From a bacterium (GTDB lineage Bacteria > Ratteibacteria > UBA8468 > B48-G9 > DTJG01): DNA of 15,837 nucleotides. The DNA lies in assembly GCA_026418655.1 (NCBI GenBank), contig JAOAAW010000121.1, forward strand, positions 1-15,837, read 5' to 3'. Below are positions 1-6,241 of the stretch, piece by piece. The notes under the pieces were generated by a model, which did not search any database, had not been told where the DNA came from, and saw nothing but the letters and a program-made list of their open reading frames with translations. Positions within the stretch are counted from its first letter, which is position 1, and every line of letters starts with the position of its first letter. The position numbers and the translations under genes were made by a program.

Positions 1-1
1 G

Positions 2-1030
2 CATCATTCAATATACGACACTGAACAGTTACGGGATGAACTGGTAAAAATTGTTCTTGGTGTATGGGACCATATCAAGAATAGATGTCCTGACAAAAAA
101 AGAGCTGAAAACTGGGCTTTAGAATGGATTCAGTTTTTACCTGCAAAAAGGGAAAGCAGGAGATTTCTTGGTGAACATATTCTGACACAAAATGACATAG
201 AATCAGAAGGTAAATTTCCGGATATTGTTGCTTACGGTGGCTGGGCTATGGATGATCATCATCCTGCAGGGTTTTATTCAGCCAGACTCAAGGTGCCGTC
301 AACAATTTTTCATCCATCGCCATCTCCGTATGGAATACCATACAGATGTCTCTACTCAAAAAATATAAAAAATTTGATGTTTGCAGGAAGAAACGCAAGT
401 TGTACACATATTGCAATGAGTTCAACAAGGGTCATGGGTACTGGCTGCAGCATGGGTCAGGCGATCGGCACAGCAGCAGCAATGGCAATTAAAAAAGGCA
501 TTTTGCCTAAAGATATTTTGAGTCACATTGGACTTTTACAGCAGACGCTTCTCTATGATGATGCATATATTCCATGGATAAAACAAAAAATGCCACAGAT
601 AACACTTTTAGCACACCTTTCTGCTTCAACCGGTAATCCTGAGCCTGTAAGGGATGGTATCAATAGACCTGTGGGTGAAGATACACATTGCTGGAAATGC
701 AGAAAAGGCGATTGGATCGCATATTCGTTCAATCAGGAAATTTTTGTAAAGAAGGTTACGATTATTGTTGATAGTGGTATGGACAAGCTTATAGCAATGA
801 GCCATCTACAAAAAGATGACCAGCTTACCCATCTACCTGAAACAATGCCGAAAACATTCAGAATAGAGATATACCAAAATGGCGAATGGAAAATGCTTTA
901 CAGAATAGCCAACAATAATAAGAGAATCGTAAGGTGCCAGATTAATCAAAACATTAAAGGAATCAGATTTGTACTTGAAGAAACCTATGGCTCAGATAAT
1001 TCCTGTTTATACGCTTTTTACTGTGAGTAA
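2..1030 (+). CDS. FAD-dependent oxidoreductase, C-terminal part (5' end outside window)
   Basis: The frame is open from base 2 to the stop at 1028-1030, giving 342 residues that lack the N-terminal Rossmann FAD-binding part. Numbering the codon at base 2 as residue 1, the fragment shows RESRRFLGEH (50-59), YGGWAMDDHHP (78-88), GRNASCTHIAMSSTRV (129-144) and MGQAIGTAAA (151-160). These are hallmarks of the FAD-dependent oxidoreductase family PF12831, which is common in polysaccharide-degrading PVC bacteria; the GR..S..H and GQA.G.AA blocks belong to the FAD-binding core. From about residue 205 to 342 the composition turns beta-rich (KGDWIAYSF, FRIEIYQNGEW, IKGIRFVLEE), resembling an F5/8-type C (discoidin-like) sugar-binding domain. 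The in-frame ATG at 248 is internal and not the start. The substrate is unknown, perhaps a sugar or glycoside. The gene converges on the peptidase gene with only 3 bases between stops. Confidence 0.88.
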   Translation, partial: HHSIYDTEQLRDELVKIVLGVWDHIKNRCPDKKRAENWALEWIQFLPAKRESRRFLGEHILTQNDIESEGKFPDIVAYGGWAMDDHHPAGFYSARLKVPSTIFHPSPSPYGIPYRCLYSKNIKNLMFAGRNASCTHIAMSSTRVMGTGCSMGQAIGTAAAMAIKKGILPKDILSHIGLLQQTLLYDDAYIPWIKQKMPQITLLAHLSASTGNPEPVRDGINRPVGEDTHCWKCRKGDWIAYSFNQEIFVKKVTIIVDSGMDKLIAMSHLQKDDQLTHLPETMPKTFRIEIYQNGEWKMLYRIANNNKRIVRCQINQNIKGIRFVLEETYGSDNSCLYAFYCE

Positions 1031-1033
1031 ATT

Positions 1034-2611
1034 TTATGGACCTATACTCATCCTTAAAATTAGTATTACATCACTGATATCAACAACCCCATCACTATTC
1101 ATATCACAGGATTGTAAATCTTTTGTGTCAATTTCTATAGCCATTCTCAAACACAATATCACATCTGAAATATCAACGATTCTGTCTGTGTTTGGATCTC
1201 CTTTTGCTGCATGTTCAAGATTGATGAATAAACTGGTCAATTGTTCTTCAACAACTTCAATGTTTTCTATCTTCTGTTCATAATGATAGGGTACGCTGAA
1301 TTTCACATTGTACCTGCCAGGAAGAAGCAATCTGAAAAATCGTCCGGTTTGTGATTCTGAAAAGACAAAGGAGTTATCGTAGTCCCTCTCGGGTATTTCA
1401 ATCTTGGCTTTTATTGGTATTGTGTCCTGACATGAAATAATGCCACATATTCCGGTGAGGGATTGTTTAACAAAATCAGTGATTGCCTGTCTGTTGTATG
1501 TCCAGTATAAAAATGGATCTTGCGGGAGATTGTCCTGGCTGATTTCAATTGTGACTTCCCGGCAGTGCTGGAAATAGTTCATGTAGTCCTGTCTTCCACC
1601 AGCAATCGGATACCAGGCATAACCATTTGTAATACCATTATCAAAATCATCGAAATAACCGGGTGGAGAATTTTGATGAACTGTGTTTGCATAACTTCTG
1701 CTTATATAAACAAACCAGTCATTGTCAGGATGCAATCTTTCCCATGTGTCCCACGGGTAATTGACAGCCTCAACACCTGAATGAAAGTTGACAGAAAGAA
1801 CAGGTATTGTATTTATGGCAAAATCCATCATTGCTATTGTTTCTGGTTGCCATGGTTTCCCATCAGGATGCAACCCTTCTTCAGGGTCAGGAAAATTGCG
1901 GTTTAAGTCAACGCCATTTGCGTTATATCTTCTTGCGCCAAAAACAGTATCATCACCTGCCCAGTAAGTGCCATCGGGATTTGCAAGCGGGTTTATCCAT
2001 ATTTCACAATTATTTACAATACGAGTAATATCTGAATTTATTCCGTACTGGCTCAAAAGATAATCAATAAGATAAAGCATCATCACATAGCCGCAGGGTT
2101 CATTGCCATGTATTGTGGAAGTAAGAAAAACTTTTGGTTTGAAAAATATATCGGTAAGCCCTGAAATTTTTGCACATAAAATTTTTCTTCCTTTAACAGT
2201 TGTGCCTATTTCATAAATCTGGCATATATCAGGTTTGAGTGATTGAAATTGGTTCATCATTTCAATATATTCGTTATAAGAGGGATACCGGCTGCCGGAT
2301 GTTAAAGTTAAGGAAAATTTCAGGGCAGGGTTAATATTTACAGCATAACCGGGATGCTCAAGAATTTCATAGTCAATCTTGAACAAAAGGAATTTTTTAA
2401 ATTCCTCTTCGTTTGCGTATGCATAAATCCAGCCGTCCTTTATTTTCGCAATTGAAACAACTCTTGATATTTCGTTCAGAGAAAACACAGAAGAAGATTG
2501 AAACCTGAAATAAACTTCGCCCATAACCCTGAAATAATCATTAGGTTTAATAACTTCTCCAGAGATAACATTAAGAAGGATAAATAATGATAGAAGGCAT
2601 AATTTTTTCAT
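1034..2611 (-). CDS. Secreted M14 zinc carboxypeptidase with C-terminal dockerin
   Basis: A 525-residue exported metallopeptidase. Residues 1-18 form a signal peptide (MKK, hydrophobic LCLLSLFILLNVISG). The M14 catalytic domain spans about 105-385. It has zinc ligands H168 and E171 in HGNE, the RRYNANGVDLNRNF substrate-binding block (227-240), third zinc ligand H277 in NFHSG, and the likely catalytic E356 in VTIEIS. Residues 387-465 look like a transthyretin/CarboxypepD_reg-like beta-sandwich. Residues 471-525 form a type I dockerin with two EF-like calcium loops (D472/N474/D476/D480/D483 and D503/N505/D507/D511/D514), each followed by VIL.LRM. Known for the family: carboxypeptidase cleavage of peptides. 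Inferred: dockerin-mediated attachment to a cohesin-bearing scaffold or the cell surface. It lies 30 bases downstream of the DUF1846 gene on the same strand, so co-transcription is likely. The ribosome-binding site is weak (CAGGAT). Confidence 0.92.
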   Translation of the reverse strand: MKKLCLLSLFILLNVISGEVIKPNDYFRVMGEVYFRFQSSSVFSLNEISRVVSIAKIKDGWIYAYANEEEFKKFLLFKIDYEILEHPGYAVNINPALKFSLTLTSGSRYPSYNEYIEMMNQFQSLKPDICQIYEIGTTVKGRKILCAKISGLTDIFFKPKVFLTSTIHGNEPCGYVMMLYLIDYLLSQYGINSDITRIVNNCEIWINPLANPDGTYWAGDDTVFGARRYNANGVDLNRNFPDPEEGLHPDGKPWQPETIAMMDFAINTIPVLSVNFHSGVEAVNYPWDTWERLHPDNDWFVYISRSYANTVHQNSPPGYFDDFDNGITNGYAWYPIAGGRQDYMNYFQHCREVTIEISQDNLPQDPFLYWTYNRQAITDFVKQSLTGICGIISCQDTIPIKAKIEIPERDYDNSFVFSESQTGRFFRLLLPGRYNVKFSVPYHYEQKIENIEVVEEQLTSLFINLEHAAKGDPNTDRIVDISDVILCLRMAIEIDTKDLQSCDMNSDGVVDISDVILILRMSIGP

Positions 2612-2641
2612 ACACTTTTTTGTAAAAATATCCTGAAAATT

Positions 2642-4159
2642 TTATCTTTCCCAGAATAAATCTTTTGTTGGAAAATTTGCGTCTGCTGTGAGATTTACCT
2701 TGAGTCGCCGCAATCCAATTTCATCCCCGGGAGAAGGAATACTGCTCAGATGAACATCACAGCCCTGTAAGTACTTAAGTTTTTCCATACAGGCCTCAGC
2801 GACCGGATTGTTTGTTGCAGAAATACTCAAAGCAATTAATGTTTCTTCAAGGTCCATAACTTCGTGCTTCAATTCAAGATACTCTCGTTTCAGTGTTTTT
2901 ATATGTTCAATAATACTGGAAGAAAGCAGATGTATCTTATCCGGAATCCCTGCCATATATTTGATTGCATTCAGTATCATGCTTGATGGCGCTGTCATCA
3001 AAGAAGAATTATGTCCTGTGATAATTGTTCCGTCAGACAGTTGAATTGCAGAACCACAGACACTATTCAAACCTTCACAATTTTTTTCTCTCGCCCTTTC
3101 TGCTGCTTGGCGTGCAGGTATTACAACTGTTCTATCTTCAGGTTTCAGATTAAGTTCTTCCATCAGAAGTATGATCCGTTCAAGTGTTTGTTGTTTTTCC
3201 AATCCAAGTATGTATTCATAGTTATATCTGAAATATCTTCTTATTATTTCCTGTTTTGCTGCTTCTCTGACTATTTCATCATCAACAATGGCAAATCCTA
3301 CTCTGTTGACACCCATATCAGTTGGAGATTTATATGGCAGTTCATCAGTCATGATTTTCTTTAAAATTCTCTGTAAAACAGGAAATATTTCAATATCACG
3401 ATTATAGTTAACAGCGCTGACTCCGTAAGCGTTGAGATGATAAGGGTCAATCATATTAACATCTTCAAGATCAGCTGTTGCAGCTTCATACGCAACATTG
3501 ACAGGGTGTTTGAGTGGCAGGTTCCAGATAGGAAATGTTTCAAACTTTGCATATCCTGATTGCAGTCCTTTCTTATAATCATGATAGAGTTGTGATAAAC
3601 ATGTCGCAAGCTTTCCACTACCGGGACCCGGACCAGTAACAACGACCACAGGTTTTTCAGTTTCAATATATGGATTTTTTCCGTAGCCTTCCTCGCTCAC
3701 AATTGTATTTACATCTGTGGGGTATCCCTTTGTGGCGTAGTGAAGATAAACTTTGATACCTCTGTGTTCAAGTTTATTCTTGAAACCAATGACAGGAGTT
3801 TGATTCTCAAAACGGGTAATCACAACCGCTTTTATATCAAGTCCATATTCCCTTAAGCTGTCAATCAATTTGAGTGCATCTGCATCGTATGTAATGCCAA
3901 AATCACCCCTGATTCTTCCCCTTGCGATGTCTCCTGAATAAATACATAAAAGAATGTCTATTTTGTCCTTGAGTTGCTGCAATAGTTTTATTTTTATATT
4001 ATGGTCATATCCTGGAAGAACCCTTGCAGCGTGGTAGTCATAAAGAAGTTTTCCACCAAATTCAAGATAGAGTTTGCCATTGAATAGATTGATTCTTTTC
4101 AGTATTTCCTCGCTTTGTTCTTTCAGATATTTCTCATTATCAAAACCTACACCAAACAC
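2642..4159 (-). CDS. DUF1846 family protein
   Basis: 505 residues, matching the usual ~500-residue length of DUF1846 (PF08903), a conserved family of unproven function found mainly in Firmicutes. The N-terminus FGVGFDNEKYL is a family hallmark. VTGPGPGSGKLATC (174-187) resembles a nucleotide-binding P-loop. The NMIDPYHLNAYG stretch (235-246) and DMGVNRVGFAI are also typical. No signal peptide or membrane segment is visible, so it is probably cytosolic. Start choice: GTG at 4159-4157 has AGGAGG seven bases upstream. A TTG two codons earlier has AGGAGG only one base away and is too close. The gene leads a likely operon with the M14 peptidase. The P-loop-like motif suggests nucleotide binding, but the substrate is not known. 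Confidence 0.9.
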   Translation of the reverse strand: MFGVGFDNEKYLKEQSEEILKRINLFNGKLYLEFGGKLLYDYHAARVLPGYDHNIKIKLLQQLKDKIDILLCIYSGDIARGRIRGDFGITYDADALKLIDSLREYGLDIKAVVITRFENQTPVIGFKNKLEHRGIKVYLHYATKGYPTDVNTIVSEEGYGKNPYIETEKPVVVVTGPGPGSGKLATCLSQLYHDYKKGLQSGYAKFETFPIWNLPLKHPVNVAYEAATADLEDVNMIDPYHLNAYGVSAVNYNRDIEIFPVLQRILKKIMTDELPYKSPTDMGVNRVGFAIVDDEIVREAAKQEIIRRYFRYNYEYILGLEKQQTLERIILLMEELNLKPEDRTVVIPARQAAERAREKNCEGLNSVCGSAIQLSDGTIITGHNSSLMTAPSSMILNAIKYMAGIPDKIHLLSSSIIEHIKTLKREYLELKHEVMDLEETLIALSISATNNPVAEACMEKLKYLQGCDVHLSSIPSPGDEIGLRRLKVNLTADANFPTKDLFWER

Positions 4160-4193
4160 TAGCAATCCTCCTCAAACTTTTTTTAATTTTATC

Positions 4194-4223
4194 ACAAAAG
4201 GGTTTTGTACTATACGACTATAC
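4194..4223 (-). promoter_or_regulatory. Possible promoter/operator region of the DUF1846-peptidase unit
   Basis: Upstream of the DUF1846 start lie a perfect odd-centred palindrome, ACAAAA-GGG-TTTTGT (4194-4208), and two copies of ACTATAC (4209-4215 and 4217-4223), 8 bases apart. On the minus strand each copy reads GTATAGT, containing the -10-like hexamer TATAGT. No good -35 box sits at 16-18 bases from either copy. The palindrome would lie just downstream of these hexamers, a position suited to an operator. This is a pattern observation only. Confidence 0.25.
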
Positions 4224-4694
4224 TAGATTTGCCTGTAATAAATTTTCAAAACACATGTAAGAAATCGCATTAGCTTTGTGAACAGACGGGATGGAATTAA
4301 GAGATTAAAGCAACCAGTTCCATTCTGTATTGTTCATTTTGTAAGGAATAAGTCATGCAGATGAAATGTAATTGTGGCTATTTTTTGCTAAATAGTATTT
4401 ATTTCCGAAGCAAAACCACCAGTTGTAACCATTTCGATGACAAGTTGTATTGACCACGAAAATAGTACATCTATAAGGAAAGTGTAAAAAATTTTGTTTT
4501 GCTGCAGGCTTTAACTAATCAAGGAAATAGATTGATATACCGAGTTTCCAATTACAATAACATGCAGCAAGACAACAGCCATTAAAAAATTATTGTTAAA
4601 GATCATCGGAATGTCCATATTTCAGCAAAAGGAAGGAATCGAGAAATATAATAAAAAAGTGGGAAACCTCAATTTTTTAGCATTTCTTTCGTAA
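4224..4694. other. Gene-poor intergenic stretch
   Basis: No intact gene is visible on either strand; stop codons are dense in all frames. It contains a possible IS256-type transposase relic (4290-4361, perhaps continuing to about 4540). It also has an AT-rich stem-loop at 4383-4415 (TTTTGCT and AGCAAAA arms with an inner AAATA/TATTT stem) and a distant inverted pair, TTGCTGCA (4499-4506) with TGCAGCAA (4563-4570). No convincing intrinsic terminator with a GC-rich stem and U-tract was found. Confidence 0.6.
4290..4361 (+). pseudogene. Possible IS256-family (mutator-type) transposase relic
   Basis: Reading from 4290 gives DGIKRLKQPVPF followed by CIVHFVRNKS (4326-4355), then a stop at 4362. 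IS256-family transposases carry a DG(L/I)KG block around a catalytic Asp and, about 21 residues later, the signature C(I/V)VH.(I/V)RNS. Here the gap is only 12 residues, so an internal deletion would be needed. In another frame, RLIY at 4529-4540 could be a trace of the family's downstream RRLIYTTN block at roughly the right distance. No intact ends or direct repeats were seen. The call rests mainly on the CIVH-VRN match. Confidence 0.4.
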
Positions 4695-4766
4695 TGGACC
4701 CGGCCGGATTCGAACCAGCAACCAACGGATTATGAGTCCGCTGCTCTGCCCTTGAGCTACGGGTCC
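4695..4766 (-). tRNA. tRNA with CAU anticodon, probably tRNA-Ile2 (lysidine type)
   Basis: The minus strand from 4766 to 4695 folds as a complete 72-nt tRNA without encoded CCA. The acceptor stem is GGACCCG/CGGGTCC with discriminator A. The D arm is GCTC/GAGC. The anticodon arm is GCGGA-CTCATAA-TCCGT with anticodon CAT. The variable loop has five bases, and the T arm is GCTGG-TTCGAAT-CCGGC. The initiator is excluded because position 1 pairs with 72 and the anticodon stem lacks three G-C pairs. C4-G69 and C5-G68 in the acceptor stem, and the TCCGTTGGT context after the anticodon, resemble tRNA-Ile2, whose C34 is converted to lysidine by TilS. Elongator tRNA-Met is the alternative. The gene stands alone. 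Confidence 0.95.
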
Positions 4767-4790
4767 GAAACTTTGATTTTTTTCATATTT

Positions 4791-4818
4791 AGTTTATCAT
4801 CTTTTGAAAGAATTTCAA
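4791..4818 (-). promoter_or_regulatory. Putative sigma-70 promoter of the tRNA gene
   Basis: On the minus strand, TTGAAA (4818-4813) is followed after 16 bases by TAAACT (4796-4791). Transcription would start near 4784, about 18 bases before the mature tRNA 5' end. The -35 box matches 5 of 6 consensus bases and the -10 box 4 of 6. The -35 box overlaps the inverted repeat 4802-4820. Confidence 0.4.
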
Positions 4819-4820
4819 AA
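4802..4820. repeat. 8-bp perfect inverted repeat, possible operator
   Basis: TTTTGAAA (4802-4809), a three-base centre GAA, and TTTCAAAA (4813-4820) form a perfect inverted repeat between the tRNA and sulfatase genes. It covers the putative -35 box of the tRNA promoter and lies about 26 bases upstream of the sulfatase -35 box. Its size suits a dimeric regulator, but AT-rich palindromes also occur by chance. Confidence 0.35.
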
Positions 4821-4845
4821 GGAGGAATCTCTCCGCCAGGTAAAT

Positions 4846-4874
4846 TTGAAATTGAAAGTATATCCTATTATGAT
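4846..4874 (+). promoter_or_regulatory. Sigma-70 promoter of the sulfatase remnant
   Basis: TTGAAA (4846-4851), a 17-base spacer and TATGAT (4869-4874) match the housekeeping consensus at 5 of 6 bases in each box. The expected start point near 4881 leaves only about five bases before the ATG at 4886, and no ribosome-binding site fits there. The transcript would be leaderless or nearly so. The GGAGG at 4821-4825 lies upstream of the -35 box and cannot serve as its ribosome-binding site. Confidence 0.55.
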
Positions 4875-4885
4875 AGTCGCTAAAA

Positions 4886-6153
4886 ATGGCGAAAAAATTC
4901 AATATCCTGATAATTTTGACTGACCAGCAAAGCTCTGGTATGATGAGTTGCGCAGGGAATAATTATCTTAAAACACCCGCAATGGATTATCTCGCAGGTC
5001 GAGGCATTTCTTTTTACCATGCATACTGTACAAATCCTGTTTGCGTTCCTTCCCGTTTCAGTTTGCTGACAGGCCATATGCCTGGAGAGATTGGTCTGGT
5101 GAACAATTTTGTGAAGGATTCTCAAACCCAGTGGCAAATTGTGAAAAATAAGGCACTCGGCCATATTTTACGTAGTGCCGGCTATGAAACATTTTATGGT
5201 GGAAAACTCCACCTGCCAGGACTTATTCCAGAAGATGCTGGTTTTATCAACATCTGCAATGATGAGAGATATTCTTTCTGATACCTGTGTAGAATTTATT
5301 AAAAGTAGACTGCATACAGAAACACCTTTCTGTTTATTTGTTTCCTTTATCAACCCGCACGACATCTGTTATATGGCGATCAGGGATTTTATGGAGACAC
5401 AGCAAGAGAAAGCCCTTATTGAAAGGGCTAAAGTTGAACTTGAAACTCTTGATATGGCTATGAAAAAACCTGATGGTTTATCAGATGATGAGTTCAAGGC
5501 CGTCCATTTCGGATGAAGGCAAGAAAAAAATGGAATGAAAAAAAATGGAGACACCACAGATGGGCATATGCGAGATTGACAGAAATGGTTGATTCCCAGA
5601 TATCCCGAATTCTTGAAGAACTTGATAGTACAAAAATGTGGGAGAATACACTGGTAATTTTACTTCTGACCATGGAGATATGGATTCTTCTCACAGAATG
5701 GAACATAAATCAACCCTCTATCAGGAGGCAATCAAGATACCGTTCATCATTTGCTCACCAGACATTTCAGAACCAGGTCAGAGTGATGATACTCATTTGA
5801 TTTCAAATGGCCTTGATATTTTGCCAACAATTTGTGATTACTCAGCATTAAGCGTTTCCGGATTGAAAGGTTTTTCATTGAAACCGATTATTGAAGACAG
5901 GAAAAATATCGTATGGCGTGATTATTTGGGAGTTGAAAGTGCTGTTGGAAGGGCAATAATTACAGAAAGGTATAAATATGCTGTGTATGATTTAGGAAAG
6001 AAAGAAATCCAGCTAATGAATCTCAAAAACAACCCTGGGGAAATGAAATCGTCTGATAAAAAGGTTTCAGGTTTGCAGGAAAAATTTCAAGAATTTTTTG
6101 GCACAGAAGAAAGAGATGTTCCATTGCTTCTTGATTCACTTATTTATGCCTGA
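4886..6153 (+). pseudogene. Frame-disrupted formylglycine (type I) sulfatase
   Basis: Pieces in three frames align end to end as one arylsulfatase-like protein. Piece 1 (4886 to about 5266) has NILIILTDQQ with metal ligand D13, and CVPSR (53-57), whose Cys would be oxidised to formylglycine, then GYETFYGGKLHLPG. Piece 2 (about 5268 to 5510) has SDTCVEFIKSR and FVSFINPHD. Piece 3 (about 5513 to 5657) has KWRHHRWAYARLTEMVDSQI. Piece 4 (about 5659 to 6153) has TSDHGDMDSSHRMEHKS and a sulfatase C-terminal region ending in LLDSLIYA. Break 1 is in a GA run at 5261-5270, break 2 near 5500-5516 (with apparent loss of roughly 40-60 residues, judged from family length) and break 3 in a T run at 5658-5661. 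A working enzyme would remove sulfate esters from glycans. No signal peptide is seen. Several independent lesions favour a pseudogene, but assembly or base-calling errors could explain breaks 1 and 3. Confidence 0.88.
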
Positions 6154-6172
6154 TTGATGGATTATACCTTTT

Positions 6173-6200
6173 TTGACAGGGATAAAATTATAGTTAAAAT
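6173..6200 (+). promoter_or_regulatory. Sigma-70 promoter of the DUF6807-xylulokinase operon
   Basis: TTGACA (6173-6178, perfect), a 16-base spacer and TAAAAT (6195-6200, 5 of 6). Transcription would start near 6207, leaving a leader of about 35 bases that carries the AGGGGG ribosome-binding site of the next gene. Confidence 0.55.
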
Positions 6201-6241
6201 TATTGTATCCATTCTTTTCTATAATCTTTCAAGGGGGAAAA

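Noticed and set aside
4160..4165. TTG start for DUF1846 two codons upstream
   Set aside because: The AGGAGG ribosome-binding site ends one base before this TTG, while GTG 4159 has the ideal seven-base spacing.
4383..4415. AT-rich stem-loop as terminator or small RNA
   Set aside because: The stem has almost no G-C pairs and no following U-tract; it may be chance in AT-rich DNA.
4640..4694. Intrinsic terminator for the tRNA gene
   Set aside because: There is a T-tract (minus strand, CCCACTTTTTT), but the preceding bases form at most a three-pair stem.
4774..4862. Minus-strand stretch that reads like protein (PGGEIPPFEILSKDDK)
   Set aside because: It is closed by an in-frame stop immediately upstream, has no start codon, and overlaps plausible promoters; too short to support a gene relic.
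4886..6153. Programmed frameshifting in the sulfatase gene
   Set aside because: Three separate breaks, one with apparent loss of coding sequence, and no slippery heptamer with a stimulatory structure fit decay or errors better.
6203..6241. TTG start for the DUF6807 gene at 6203
   Set aside because: It falls at the predicted transcription start and lacks a ribosome-binding site; ATG 6242 follows AGGGGG.
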